Counted from the stretch's first letter, positions 20,025 through 29,837 are shown. The stretch is DNA of 64,000 nucleotides from Flavobacterium sp. 245 (GCF_004362055.1 NZ_SNXB01000004.1:186001-250000), one strand, 5' to 3'. The notes: generated by a model from the letters alone, not told the origin. Program-made: numbers and translations.

Positions 20025-20055
20025 TTGTTTTATAAATTTTTAATCTATAGTTTCG
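20025..20055 (+). promoter_or_regulatory. Promoter of the susCD operon
   Basis: TTG (20025-20027), 18 bases, then TATAGTTTCG (20046-20055). Boxes and spacing are identical to the kinase promoter. The flank CTTGTTTTAT is shared too. Confidence 0.6.
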
Positions 20056-20220
20056 TCGAACAATTAGAATTTAGGCGACAAAAATTGTATTCATTTTAGA
20101 TCATTTTGGGCTAAAAAAAGGAATCCAAAAACGTCAAAAAAATCAAAATTTTAATTGGTAAAAAAGAAAAAAACACAACTAGACAAAAACTCAATTATTA
20201 ACCAAAACCAAACCTAGAGT

Positions 20221-23200
20221 ATGAAAAAAGTATTCACTAAAAAGTCCAGTGCTTTTAGAATGCATTCAGTACTTGAAAAAAGCTTAAAAACCGCTTTATT
20301 TTCATTGTTGGCTTTAAGTATTCAAGCAGCGTCTGCAGCATCAATTAGTGAAAATGCTTTAAACAAAACCAGTTTATCAGCATTTCAAAAAGTTGTAAAA
20401 GGAAAAGTAACAGACGAGAAAGGAAATCCAATTCCTGGAGTCAATGTTATAATTAAAGGAAGTAAAACGGGCGTTCAAACCGACATGGATGGCGGTTTTG
20501 TTATCGAAGTTCCAAATGCCTCAACAATATTAGTATTTTCATTTCTTGGAATGCAAGAAGTAGAAGTTGCTGCAGGAAATTCTTCTTTAAATGTCATAAT
20601 GAAAGAAGCGGGACAACAAATGGATGAAGTTGTTGTAGTGGGTTACAGTAAAGTAAAAAAAGAGAGTTTAACAGGATCTTTGCAGACTTTAGATAATAAA
20701 AAAATCGTAGATGTAACCACGCCAAATGTCGAAAATATGCTTGCAGGAAAAGCGACCGGTGTTTTTGTTAACACAGGCGGAGGCCAACCCGGATCGCAGG
20801 CAAAAATAATTATTAGAGGAAGAACAACCGTCAACGGAAGTACAGATCCGTTATGGGTTATTGACGGAGTTATTGTGGGGAATAGCTCTGCCAATATGAA
20901 TCCATCTGATATTGAAACCTTGACGGTTCTTAAAGATGCTGCGTCTACCGCAGTTTATGGTTCTCAAGGAGCAAATGGTGTAATTGTCGTTACCACAAAA
21001 AGTGGAAAAGCAGGTAAAGCGACTATAAACTTTACCGCTAAAACGGCATTAACCTCTCTTAATAATGGAAATTTTAAAATCATGAATGGTGCCGAATTAT
21101 ATGATTTATATGATTCATTTGCTAATAAACAAGATTTTCAAACTGTATGGTGGTGGAATCCTGAATTAAGAAATAAAAATTTCGACTGGTGGGATAATGC
21201 TACACAAACAGGAATTGCTGAGGACTATAATTTGTCTATCAGCGGCGGAGGTGATAACTTTAAAAGCTATGCTTCTATTAACGTATACGATGAAACTGGG
21301 GCTGTTAAAGGGTATGAATACAAAAAATACAATGGCCTTTTAAAATTTGAATACAAACCTAACAGCTGGTTTACTTTTAAACCAATGGCTAATATCACTA
21401 AGGAAACTACTTATGATCAACAGCACTCTGTTGGTGCATTGTACGGAAATATGCCTTGGGACAGTCCTTATTTAGAAGATGGTACTCTGGTAGGAAATGC
21501 TCCAAATCCAACTTGGGTAAATACTACAGGATCAAACTATTTATATGATTTACAATGGAATTATGGTGAATCTGAAAGTTACACAGTTCGTACTAATCTT
21601 GATTTTGATATTAAGTTTACTAGCTGGCTTACTTTCTCTTCTGTAAATAATTATATTTTCGGAAATTACAATTCAACTTATTATTCTGATCCAAGATCAT
21701 CTGCAGGAGAAGCTGTAAAAGGAAGAATTGAAGATTATTTTTCAACCTATAACAGATTATATACTAACCAATTATTCAAGTTCAACCAATCGTTTGGCAA
21801 ACATGACATAAATGCGGTTGCTGGTTACGAATGGAATGAATACAATTCAAAATACAGTACTGGAGTTGCAACAGGAATTCCTCCTGGAATTATAGTTCCT
21901 GATGCTGCAGCGGTTCCTGAAAAAGTGGGTGGAAACAGATCTCAATGGGCCGTACAGTCTTTGCTGACAAATGTTAATTACTCTTTTGATAATCGCTATT
22001 TAGCACAAGTATCTTTCCGTCGTGATGGTGCTTCAAATTTTGGAAAAAATGCACAATACGGAAATTTCTTTTCTGTTAGTGGCGGATGGAACATTCATAA
22101 AGAAGCTTTTTTCCATGCAGATTACATCAACAATTTAAAATTGAGAGCTAGTTACGGTTCAGTAGGAAATCGTCCAAACAGTTTATATCCGCATCTTCCG
22201 TTATATTCTTTTTCACAAAGTTATAATGAAAATCCGGGAGCTTTGATTTCTCAGTTGGCAAATCCTGATTTAAGCTGGGAAAAAACATATACTGGCGGTG
22301 TTGGTGTTGATGTAAGTTTCTTTAATCGTGTTAATATTACTTTAGATTATTACAATAAAAATACTTCTGGTTTATTGTACAGAGTACCACTTCCTGGAGT
22401 TATTGGGGTAACCAGTATCTGGAGAAACGTTGGTGCCGTAAATAATAAAGGGTTTGAAGCTTCTGTTAACGTTGATATCATCAAAACTGATAATTTAAAA
22501 TGGTCTGTTGATGCTAATATTGGTACTAACAAAAATAAAGTGACAAGTCTTTACGGAGACAAACAGGAAATTATTGTGGGAGACGGAAGCGGTATTGCAG
22601 GTTCTGCAAACAAACTTTTAAAACCGGGCAACGATGTTGACAGCTGGTATCTAACAGAATGGGCTGGTGTTGATCCTGAAAACGGAAAACCACAATGGTA
22701 TACAACAAACACAGCTGGCGAACGTGTAAAAACATATAACTATGGTGATGCCTCTAAATATAAAAAAGTTATTGGGGCTTATACGCCTGACTTTTTTGGG
22801 GGATTTTCAACGAACTTAAACTATAAGAATTTTGATTTTGCTGCTATTTTCAGTTATTCTGTCGGAGGTGAAATCTATAACTATGCAAGAGCAGAATTTG
22901 ATTCAGATGGTGCTTATACTGACAGAAATCAAATGAATCTTCATAGCGGATGGAGCCGATGGGAAAAGCCAGGAGATATTGCAACACATCCGCAAGCACT
23001 TTACAATAACTCAAGCAATTCAAACAAAGCTTCGTCTCGTTTCTTAGAAACCGGTACATATTTGAAAATGAGAAGCATCACTTTTGGATACAATATGCCT
23101 GTTGAGCGTTTGCACATTTCAAATTTAAGATTGTATATCGCAGGAGAAAATTTATTTACAATTACACATTATTCTGGAGTTGATCCTGAAATACCACCTG

Positions 23201-23283
23201 CAAACAATCAAATTACTGGTGTTGCAACACAAGTATATCCTTCAACACGTAAAATTGTATTAGGACTTAACTTAACTCTTTAA
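20221..23283 (+). CDS. SusC/RagA TonB-dependent outer-membrane transporter
   Basis: Imports oligosaccharide across the outer membrane with energy from TonB. A long signal region ends near ASAAS (about 41). A carboxypeptidase-regulatory-like domain is at 58-135 (GKVTDEKGNPIPGVNVIIKG), followed by the SusC box DEVVVVGYSKVKKESLTGS, the plug (IIIRGRTTVNGSTDPLWVID) and a barrel ending in a typical RKIVLGLNLTL. At 1020 residues it has full length. The partner SusD starts 10 bases downstream. The substrate is not readable; the operon enzymes suggest a Gal/GalNAc glycan. Confidence 0.97.
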   Translation: MKKVFTKKSSAFRMHSVLEKSLKTALFSLLALSIQAASAASISENALNKTSLSAFQKVVKGKVTDEKGNPIPGVNVIIKGSKTGVQTDMDGGFVIEVPNASTILVFSFLGMQEVEVAAGNSSLNVIMKEAGQQMDEVVVVGYSKVKKESLTGSLQTLDNKKIVDVTTPNVENMLAGKATGVFVNTGGGQPGSQAKIIIRGRTTVNGSTDPLWVIDGVIVGNSSANMNPSDIETLTVLKDAASTAVYGSQGANGVIVVTTKSGKAGKATINFTAKTALTSLNNGNFKIMNGAELYDLYDSFANKQDFQTVWWWNPELRNKNFDWWDNATQTGIAEDYNLSISGGGDNFKSYASINVYDETGAVKGYEYKKYNGLLKFEYKPNSWFTFKPMANITKETTYDQQHSVGALYGNMPWDSPYLEDGTLVGNAPNPTWVNTTGSNYLYDLQWNYGESESYTVRTNLDFDIKFTSWLTFSSVNNYIFGNYNSTYYSDPRSSAGEAVKGRIEDYFSTYNRLYTNQLFKFNQSFGKHDINAVAGYEWNEYNSKYSTGVATGIPPGIIVPDAAAVPEKVGGNRSQWAVQSLLTNVNYSFDNRYLAQVSFRRDGASNFGKNAQYGNFFSVSGGWNIHKEAFFHADYINNLKLRASYGSVGNRPNSLYPHLPLYSFSQSYNENPGALISQLANPDLSWEKTYTGGVGVDVSFFNRVNITLDYYNKNTSGLLYRVPLPGVIGVTSIWRNVGAVNNKGFEASVNVDIIKTDNLKWSVDANIGTNKNKVTSLYGDKQEIIVGDGSGIAGSANKLLKPGNDVDSWYLTEWAGVDPENGKPQWYTTNTAGERVKTYNYGDASKYKKVIGAYTPDFFGGFSTNLNYKNFDFAAIFSYSVGGEIYNYARAEFDSDGAYTDRNQMNLHSGWSRWEKPGDIATHPQALYNNSSNSNKASSRFLETGTYLKMRSITFGYNMPVERLHISNLRLYIAGENLFTITHYSGVDPEIPPANNQITGVATQVYPSTRKIVLGLNLTL

Positions 23284-23293
23284 AAACAAAATC

Positions 23294-24991
23294 ATGAAAA
23301 AGATATTTATATTATGCATGGCAATTAGTTTCCTGTCCTCATGTGAGTTAGACAGAGAACCATTTGATTCCTATACTCAAGATAAAATTCAGGAAGATAA
23401 AGAAGCATCCATCGAAGTTTTACTAAACGGATGTTACGCACAATTAAAAGGCTGGGCGGATGTTATGCACAGAGTTGGAGAATATCCAGGTGACAACATC
23501 ATGATTAGAGGTACATCTACGGACTCATTTTACTCTTTTATTTCGTATCAGCATATTCCTGATAACGGTCGATTATCTGTCTTTTGGAACAACAGTTACA
23601 AAATAATCTCTCAATCTAGTGATTTGATCAAAATTATTAAAGAAGGAGAAAGTACTGCCGTAGATCAGCAATTGGGTGAAGCTTATTATTTAAGAGGTAT
23701 GATTTATTTTTACTTATGCCGTACGTATGGAAGACCTTATTCTCAATCACCAGAAACAAATTTAGGAGTGCCAATCGTAAATGGATTACCTGCAGACTTG
23801 AACAATTTGACGCTTCCAGACAGATCGACTGTAAAAGATACCTACGCGCAAGCAATAAGTGATTTGAAAAAAGCAGAATCATTAATGACTGCTGACAGAC
23901 CTGCAGCTTATGCAACTAAAGAAGCTGCTCAAGCAATGCTTTCAAGAGTTTACTTGTATATGAGTGGTACCTATCAAACTCCAAATCAAGAATATGCAAC
24001 GCTTTCTATTGATTATGCAAACAAAGTAATTGCAAGCGGACGTTATAGTTTATTGAGCCGAGACAGTTTTATGAAATACAACACTTATGCACCCGATTCT
24101 GATGAGCAGACTGAAACTATTTTTGCAGTAAAACAAGTTGCTTCAGAGTTTTCAGGTTATGATCATTACTACGGAATTGGCGGTATGTATGCTAATATAC
24201 AAGGTCAGGGCTGGGGAGAAATGTATGCAAGTGCTGAATATCTTGATTTGTTGAGAAAATCAGGTTTGAAAAAAGATGCACGCTGGGCGTTTATCGATCC
24301 GCAATACGTTACTGATGATGCTGGAAACAAAACTGCTGCGTTCCGTTTTATTTACGACGTTTTTAATGCAGGCGGCACACAAACGGGTTACAATTATATG
24401 CAACAGCCTCTTAAAACGAATCCTGACGGCTCGTATTATATTACGATTTCGAACACAAATTATAACTTGACTGTTGTAAATGCTGCAGAAAACCAATATT
24501 CTATTGTCTATGCTGGCAAAACCTACACAGGTGAAAAAGATTATATGATGCTGCTGAATCGTGTTTATCCAATGTTTTACATTACAAAATGTTCTTTACA
24601 AAATAATGATTCTCACCTGCACTCACCTACTATTTCAAGATTAGCCGAAATGTATTTGAACATGGCAGAAGCTTATGCTAAAAAAGGAGATTATGCAAGT
24701 GCAAGAACAAATTTGAATATCATTCGCGAAAGATCAATTGTTGGTGGAGGTTATGCTTCATTAAACAGTACAAACGCCTCACAGCTTATTGACGAAGAAC
24801 GCCAATTGGAATTAGCTTTTGAAGCACACCGTGGTTATGATGTTTACAGAAATGGACAAACCATGACGCGTCGCTATCCAGGTCCGCATTTGCCAATGAA
24901 TGATGTTCCTGCAACAAGTTTAAGAGTGGTACAATATATTCCACAGTCAGAAATCAATGCTTATCCGGGAACTTTGACACAAAATCCTTAA
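23294..24991 (+). CDS. SusD/RagB surface glycan-binding lipoprotein
   Basis: A lipoprotein signal ends in FLSSC (Cys17). The SusD fold is shown by the TPR-like helices (GEAYYLRGMIYFYLCRTYG, TKEAAQAMLSRVYLYMSG) and by the C-terminal RLAEMYLNMAEAYAKKGDY and DEERQLELAFEAHRGYDVYR, both RagB/SusD hallmarks. It caps the SusC barrel on the cell surface and captures glycan. It follows susC by 10 bases and precedes a 10-bp hairpin. Confidence 0.96.
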   Translation: MKKIFILCMAISFLSSCELDREPFDSYTQDKIQEDKEASIEVLLNGCYAQLKGWADVMHRVGEYPGDNIMIRGTSTDSFYSFISYQHIPDNGRLSVFWNNSYKIISQSSDLIKIIKEGESTAVDQQLGEAYYLRGMIYFYLCRTYGRPYSQSPETNLGVPIVNGLPADLNNLTLPDRSTVKDTYAQAISDLKKAESLMTADRPAAYATKEAAQAMLSRVYLYMSGTYQTPNQEYATLSIDYANKVIASGRYSLLSRDSFMKYNTYAPDSDEQTETIFAVKQVASEFSGYDHYYGIGGMYANIQGQGWGEMYASAEYLDLLRKSGLKKDARWAFIDPQYVTDDAGNKTAAFRFIYDVFNAGGTQTGYNYMQQPLKTNPDGSYYITISNTNYNLTVVNAAENQYSIVYAGKTYTGEKDYMMLLNRVYPMFYITKCSLQNNDSHLHSPTISRLAEMYLNMAEAYAKKGDYASARTNLNIIRERSIVGGGYASLNSTNASQLIDEERQLELAFEAHRGYDVYRNGQTMTRRYPGPHLPMNDVPATSLRVVQYIPQSEINAYPGTLTQNP

Positions 24992-25018
24992 TTATTTAGA
25001 ATTAGTTGTTTTTTGAAG

Positions 25019-25044
25019 CCTCTCTAATTTTTTGATTAGAGAGG
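25019..25044 (+). terminator. Hairpin between susD and the DUF3472 gene
   Basis: Perfect 10-bp stem CCTCTCTAAT/ATTAGAGAGG around TTTTTG, with no strong T run after it. It may attenuate or protect the susCD transcript. Confidence 0.6.
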
Positions 25045-25072
25045 TAATTTTAGAAAATCTAATATCCCAAAA

Positions 25073-26395
25073 ATGAAAAACTTATTTTACTTATTTCTAG
25101 CCTCTTTATTAGTTTCATTTTCTTGTGCTGAAGATAATACTGCAAACAAAAATCAGAACATTCAGGAAAATCCAAAAACGAGTATTTCGTTGCCATTGGC
25201 TGGAAATGCCTACAGTTCTAAACATTTAGAAGAAAACCAAACCATTACTGATAATGGTATTGAAAATTGGACCAGCGCTGAGGAATTTTTTACGGTCTAT
25301 TTTAAGATTTCAAAAGCGGGAACATTTCAATTTACCGTTGAAGAATCTGTTGAAGTTTTTGGAAAATCAGAACTTGAGTTTTCCATTGAAAACGAATCTA
25401 AAAAAGTACAATTTACTGCTTCAAAAAAAGCAATTACTATTGGCAACTGGAAAATCAATAAGGAAGGTTATGTTGCCTTAAAAATAAAAGGAATTAGCAA
25501 AACCGGAAATCAATTTCCATCAATTAACCGCCTTACCATTTCAAGCGCAGATTATGACGCAAAAATATCTTTTGTTCCAAATAATGAAGGAAACTTCTAC
25601 CATTGGGGGCGCCGCGGACCATCGGTACATTTAAATTACCAAGTTCCAGAAACCATAAATGCAAAATGGTATTATAATGAACTTACCGTTCCAAAGGACG
25701 AAGACAAAATAGGTTCTTATTTTATGGCAAATGGTTTTGGAGAAGGTTATTTTGGAATTCAGGTTAATTCGGCATCCGAAAGAAGAGTTTTATTTTCTGT
25801 TTGGAGCCCATTTCAAACAGATGATCCTAAAAGTATTCCTGAATCTCATAAAATAAAAATGCTTAAAAAAGGAGAAAACGTGCATACAGGCGAATTCGGG
25901 AACGAAGGTTCAGGAGGCCAAAGCTATTTGAAATACAATTGGAAAGCTGGAACTACCTATAAATTTTTGCTGCAAGGATTTCCGCAAGGCAATAATACAA
26001 CTACATATACTGCGTATTTTTATGCGCCAGAGTTGCAAAAATGGCTATTAATTGCTAGTTTTAATCGTCCTGAAACCAATACTTATTTGAAAAGATTCCA
26101 TTCATTTTTAGAGAATTTTATTCCAGAACAAGGAGATTTGTCTCGTAAAGTTTTATTCGATAATCAATGGGTTTGTGATGATAAAGGCGATTGGACAGAA
26201 ATCAACACTGCCCGATTTACTACTGACAACACAGGAGCAAAAGAATATCGAATGGATTTTGCAGGTGGTCTAGATAATAAATCTTTCTTCCTTAAAAATG
26301 GAGGCTTTTTTAATGATTTTACAATTCCAAAAACGAATTTTATAAGACCTTTAGCAAATAAAAAACCAGAAATAAATTTTGCCACTTTGCCATAA
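25073..26395 (+). CDS. Lipoprotein with DUF5077 and DUF3472 domains
   Basis: Lipoprotein signal with SFSC (Cys18). Residues about 37-160 form a DUF5077-like beta-sandwich (ISLPLAGNAYSS, NWTSAEEFFTVYFKI), and residues about 165-430 match DUF3472 (NFYHWGRRGPSVHLNYQVPE, GEGYFGIQVNS, VLFSVWSPF). Both domains are common in surface proteins of polysaccharide loci, without an established activity. Its place in the susCD operon suggests glycan binding or processing at the cell surface. Confidence 0.78.
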   Translation: MKNLFYLFLASLLVSFSCAEDNTANKNQNIQENPKTSISLPLAGNAYSSKHLEENQTITDNGIENWTSAEEFFTVYFKISKAGTFQFTVEESVEVFGKSELEFSIENESKKVQFTASKKAITIGNWKINKEGYVALKIKGISKTGNQFPSINRLTISSADYDAKISFVPNNEGNFYHWGRRGPSVHLNYQVPETINAKWYYNELTVPKDEDKIGSYFMANGFGEGYFGIQVNSASERRVLFSVWSPFQTDDPKSIPESHKIKMLKKGENVHTGEFGNEGSGGQSYLKYNWKAGTTYKFLLQGFPQGNNTTTYTAYFYAPELQKWLLIASFNRPETNTYLKRFHSFLENFIPEQGDLSRKVLFDNQWVCDDKGDWTEINTARFTTDNTGAKEYRMDFAGGLDNKSFFLKNGGFFNDFTIPKTNFIRPLANKKPEINFATLP

Positions 26396-26465
26396 AAAAA
26401 CAAAAAAAATATTTCCAGATAATCAATATTTAGATTATCAATTATTAAATCAAATTAATACAATT

Positions 26466-27842
26466 ATGAAAACTAGTATTTTAAGATTCATGTTAATCGC
26501 ATGTCTTTTGTTCGGATGGACAGCATCGGCACAAATGATCAAGACCAAGACACCACCACGTGCAAAAGGCCAGCAAGATGTTTTACGTATGGCTGCCGCA
26601 CCAATTCCAAATGTTCGTATCGCCTTTATTGGTTTAGGAATGCGCGGACCAGGTGCTGTAGAGCGTATGACGCATATTCCAGGTGTAGAAATTGTTGCTT
26701 TATGCGACATGACTCAGGAAAATACTTCAAAAGCGAATGAAATTTTAACCAAAGCCGGACTTCCTAAAGCACAGGAATTTTATGGCGATGAAAATGCTTG
26801 GAGAAAAGTAACAGCATTGCCAAATGTAGATTTAGTTTATGTTGCAACAGATTGGCTTCATCATGCCGTAATTGGAGTTCAGGCTATGAAAGACGGAAAA
26901 CACGTTGCAATTGAAGTTCCTGGAGCATTGACTATGAAAGAAATCTGGGAACTAATCGATACTTCAGAAAAAACAAGAAAACATTGTATGCAGTTAGAAA
27001 ACTGTGTTTACGATTTCTTCGAATTGACCACTTTAAACATGGCACAGCAAGGTTTATTTGGTGAAATTCTTCACGCTGAAGGTTCTTACATTCATGGTTT
27101 ACAACCTTTTTGGGGAGAATACTGGAACAATTGGAGAATGGATTACAACATCAAACACCGCGGTGATGTATATGCAACACATGGTATGGGCCCGGCTTGC
27201 CAGGCATTAAATATTCATAGAGGAGACAAAATGAATTTCTTGGTTTCTATGGATACAAAAGCAGTTGGAAACCCAGCTTACATCAAACAAAAATCAGGTC
27301 AGGAAATCAAAGATTTTAGAAATGGCGATCATACTATGACAATGATTCGTACTGAAAACGGAAAAACAATTCAGATTCAGCATGACGTTACCTCACCACG
27401 TCCATACAGCAGAATGTACCAATTGAGCGGTACAAAAGGTTTTGCAAATAAATATCCTTTAGAAGGTTATGCTTTAGACGGAAAAGAATTAGGAGACGAT
27501 GTTAAACCAAATCACGAAAAATTAAGCGCACACTCTTTTGTTCCAGAAGAAGTTAAAAAAGCTTTGATGGAAAAATACAAACACCCAATTGCAAAAGGAA
27601 TTGAGGAGCAAGCTAAAAAAGTGGGCGGTCACGGCGGAATGGACTTTATTATGGATTATCGTTTAATTCATTGTTTACAAAAAGGGCTTCCGTTAGATAT
27701 GGATGTTTACGATTTAGCCGAATGGTCTTGTCTTGGTCCTTTAACAGAAATTTCATTGGACAATAATTCTGCTCCTGTTGAAATACCAGATTTCACTCGT
27801 GGAGGCTGGAACAAATTGAAAAAATTAGAGTTTTCAGAATAA
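26466..27842 (+). CDS. GH109 family NAD-dependent glycosidase, probable alpha-N-acetylgalactosaminidase
   Basis: A Rossmann fold of the Gfo/Idh/MocA type begins after a Sec signal (LLFGWTASAQ): RIAFIGLGMRGPGAVERM and EIVALCDMTQEN. The sequences EVPGALTMKEIWELI, MQLENCVYDFFELTTLN, HGLQPFWGEYWNNWR and THGMGPACQALNIHRGD match the GH109 family, whose founder from Elizabethkingia cleaves terminal alpha-GalNAc by a redox mechanism with bound NAD. I chose the start MKTSILRFM at 26466; a frame extension from 26379 overlaps the previous gene and lacks a signal. Activity on GalNAc is inferred from the family. Confidence 0.85.
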   Translation: MKTSILRFMLIACLLFGWTASAQMIKTKTPPRAKGQQDVLRMAAAPIPNVRIAFIGLGMRGPGAVERMTHIPGVEIVALCDMTQENTSKANEILTKAGLPKAQEFYGDENAWRKVTALPNVDLVYVATDWLHHAVIGVQAMKDGKHVAIEVPGALTMKEIWELIDTSEKTRKHCMQLENCVYDFFELTTLNMAQQGLFGEILHAEGSYIHGLQPFWGEYWNNWRMDYNIKHRGDVYATHGMGPACQALNIHRGDKMNFLVSMDTKAVGNPAYIKQKSGQEIKDFRNGDHTMTMIRTENGKTIQIQHDVTSPRPYSRMYQLSGTKGFANKYPLEGYALDGKELGDDVKPNHEKLSAHSFVPEEVKKALMEKYKHPIAKGIEEQAKKVGGHGGMDFIMDYRLIHCLQKGLPLDMDVYDLAEWSCLGPLTEISLDNNSAPVEIPDFTRGGWNKLKKLEFSE

Positions 27843-27866
27843 ATAATATTGGTTAGTTAGAGGATG

Positions 27867-27894
27867 AGAGAGCACTATTAAAAAAGTGCTCTCT
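27867..27894 (+). terminator. Hairpin between GH109 and GH35 genes
   Basis: Perfect 10-bp stem AGAGAGCACT/AGTGCTCTCT around ATTAAAAA with a weak T tract. It resembles the hairpin after susD. Confidence 0.6.
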
Positions 27895-27927
27895 TGTTCA
27901 TTATATCCATCTTTAAATAAAATCATT

Positions 27928-29784
27928 ATGAAAAAAATCTGTTGTACTGTCCTATTTTTTCTTCTGATTTCCCTTACTGTATCGGCGCAGCAAAAACAAA
28001 CTTTTGCGATTCGTGATGGGAATTTTCTCTTAAACGGAAATCCAATACAAATTCATTCTGGTGAAATGCATTATTCCCGAATTCCACAGCCCTATTGGAG
28101 ACATCGCTTAAAAATGATGAAAGCGATGGGTTTAAATGCCGTTGCCACTTATGTTTTTTGGAATTATCACGAAATTGCTCCCGGAGTCTGGGATTTTAAA
28201 ACAGGCAATAAAAATTTAGCTGCATATATTAAAACCGCGCAGGAAGAAGGTTTATTTGTGATTTTGCGTCCGGGTCCGTACGTTTGCGCCGAATGGGAAT
28301 TTGGCGGTTATCCTTGGTTTTTGCAGAATGTTCCAAATATGGTTATTCGCGGTAATAACACAGCCTATTTAAACGCTACAAAAGCTTATTTTACGGAATT
28401 ATATAAACAGGTTGCCAATTTACAAATCACCAAAGGAGGTCCAATTATTATGGTTCAGGGCGAAAATGAATTCGGTTCCTATGTTTCACAGCGAAAAGAT
28501 ATTCCGTTAGAAGAACATAAAAAATACAGCGCTGCGGTTTTTCAGCAATTAAAAGATGTTGGGTTTGAAGTTCCGTTTTTTACTTCAGATGGAAGCTGGC
28601 TTTTTGAAGGTGGCGCTTTACCCGGAGCTTTACCAACTGCAAATGGTGAAGATGATGTGGCAAAACTAAAAAAAGTGGTCGATCAATTTAATAATGGACA
28701 AGGTCCCTATATGGTTGCCGAATTTTATCCCGGATGGTTAGATCATTGGGCAGAACCCTTTCCTACTCAAAAACCAGAACAAACAGTTCGCCAAACCAAA
28801 AAATATTTAGACAACAATGTGTCTTTCAATTTTTATATGGTTCATGGCGGCACTAATTTCGGATTTACTTCTGGTGCCAATTACGATAAAGAGCACGATA
28901 TTCAGCCCGACATGACATCATATGATTATGATGCCCCAATAAGTGAAGCTGGCTGGGCAACTCCAAAGTATAATGCTTTGAGAGAACTTTTAAAAACGAA
29001 AGAAACTCCGGCTACTCCTGAAAAAATTGCTGTCATCACGATTCCGAATATTTCTCTGTCGAAAGTTGTCGATTTAGAAGATTTAAAATCGAAAATAGAA
29101 CCCGTTATTGAAGATACGCCACAAACTTTTGAACAACTAAATCAAGGCGACGGCTATGTCTGGTACAGTAAAAAATTCACACAACCTATAAGCGGAAAAT
29201 TAGAATTAAACGGATTACGCGATTATGCCATCGTTTATCTTAATGGAAAAAAGGTTGCTGAATTAAATCGATATTACAAAAAATACAGCTGCGAAATTGA
29301 AGTTCCTTTCAATGCGACTTTAGATATTTTAATCGAAAATATGGGACGCATCAATTACGGTTCTCAAATTAATTCTAACAATAAAGGAATTATTAGTCCG
29401 GTAATTATCAATGGAGAAACAATTACAGGCAACTGGGAGATGTACAAATTTCCAATGAATAAAGAGCCTGATTTAGCCGCTTACAGAAACTCAGGAAAAG
29501 CAAATCGTCCTGTTTTATATCAAGGAACTTTTGATTTGAAAAAAACTGGAGATACTTTTTTGGATATGCGAGATTTTGGAAAAGGAATTGTTTTTATAAA
29601 TGGAATCAATATTGGGCGTTATTGGAGCGTTGGCCCACAACAAACCTTGTACGTTCCAGGATGTTGGCTTAAAAAGGGTAAAAACCAAATTACCATTTTT
29701 GAACAAAAAAATGAAGCCCTTCAAAAAGAAGCCAAAACTATTGCAACACCAATTTTACAAGATTTAAAACCTGAAAAAGGATAG
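27928..29784 (+). CDS. GH35 beta-galactosidase, secreted
   Basis: A signal peptide (MKKICCTVLFFLLISLTVSAQ) precedes a GH35 TIM barrel: GEMHYSRIPQPYWRHRL, FVILRPGPYVCAEWEFGG, QGENEFGSY with acid/base Glu181, and VAEFYPGW with nucleophile Glu265. C-terminal beta-sandwiches follow (GLRDYAIVYLNGKKVAEL, GKGIVFINGINIGRYW). It would remove terminal beta-linked galactose. I set the start at 27928 because the upstream in-frame start (27886) lies in the hairpin and lacks a signal. It is the last gene of the operon and ends at a terminator. Confidence 0.94.
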   Translation: MKKICCTVLFFLLISLTVSAQQKQTFAIRDGNFLLNGNPIQIHSGEMHYSRIPQPYWRHRLKMMKAMGLNAVATYVFWNYHEIAPGVWDFKTGNKNLAAYIKTAQEEGLFVILRPGPYVCAEWEFGGYPWFLQNVPNMVIRGNNTAYLNATKAYFTELYKQVANLQITKGGPIIMVQGENEFGSYVSQRKDIPLEEHKKYSAAVFQQLKDVGFEVPFFTSDGSWLFEGGALPGALPTANGEDDVAKLKKVVDQFNNGQGPYMVAEFYPGWLDHWAEPFPTQKPEQTVRQTKKYLDNNVSFNFYMVHGGTNFGFTSGANYDKEHDIQPDMTSYDYDAPISEAGWATPKYNALRELLKTKETPATPEKIAVITIPNISLSKVVDLEDLKSKIEPVIEDTPQTFEQLNQGDGYVWYSKKFTQPISGKLELNGLRDYAIVYLNGKKVAELNRYYKKYSCEIEVPFNATLDILIENMGRINYGSQINSNNKGIISPVIINGETITGNWEMYKFPMNKEPDLAAYRNSGKANRPVLYQGTFDLKKTGDTFLDMRDFGKGIVFINGINIGRYWSVGPQQTLYVPGCWLKKGKNQITIFEQKNEALQKEAKTIATPILQDLKPEKG

Positions 29785-29788
29785 AAAC

Positions 29789-29825
29789 AAAAAAGCCATT
29801 CACCTCGATGAATGGCTTTTTTTTA
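29789..29825. terminator. Intrinsic terminator of the susCD operon
   Basis: Stem AAAAGCCATTCA/TGAATGGCTTTT around CCTCGA, followed by a T run. It lies between convergent genes and its A and T flanks suit both strands. Confidence 0.9.
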
Positions 29826-29837
29826 TATAGTCGAAAA

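Larger units (their letters stand above)
19593..20220. other. 628-base regulatory spacer before susC
   Basis: Contains the second operator pair and the susC promoter (listed separately), then a leader of about 150 bases with many A runs. A 77-codon minus-strand frame at 19603-19836 looks accidental: it is rich in Phe, Ile and Lys with no recognisable motif. Confidence 0.6.

Noticed and set aside
26379..26465. Longer start for the GH109 gene
   Set aside because: It overlaps the end of the DUF3472 gene and would bury the signal peptide.
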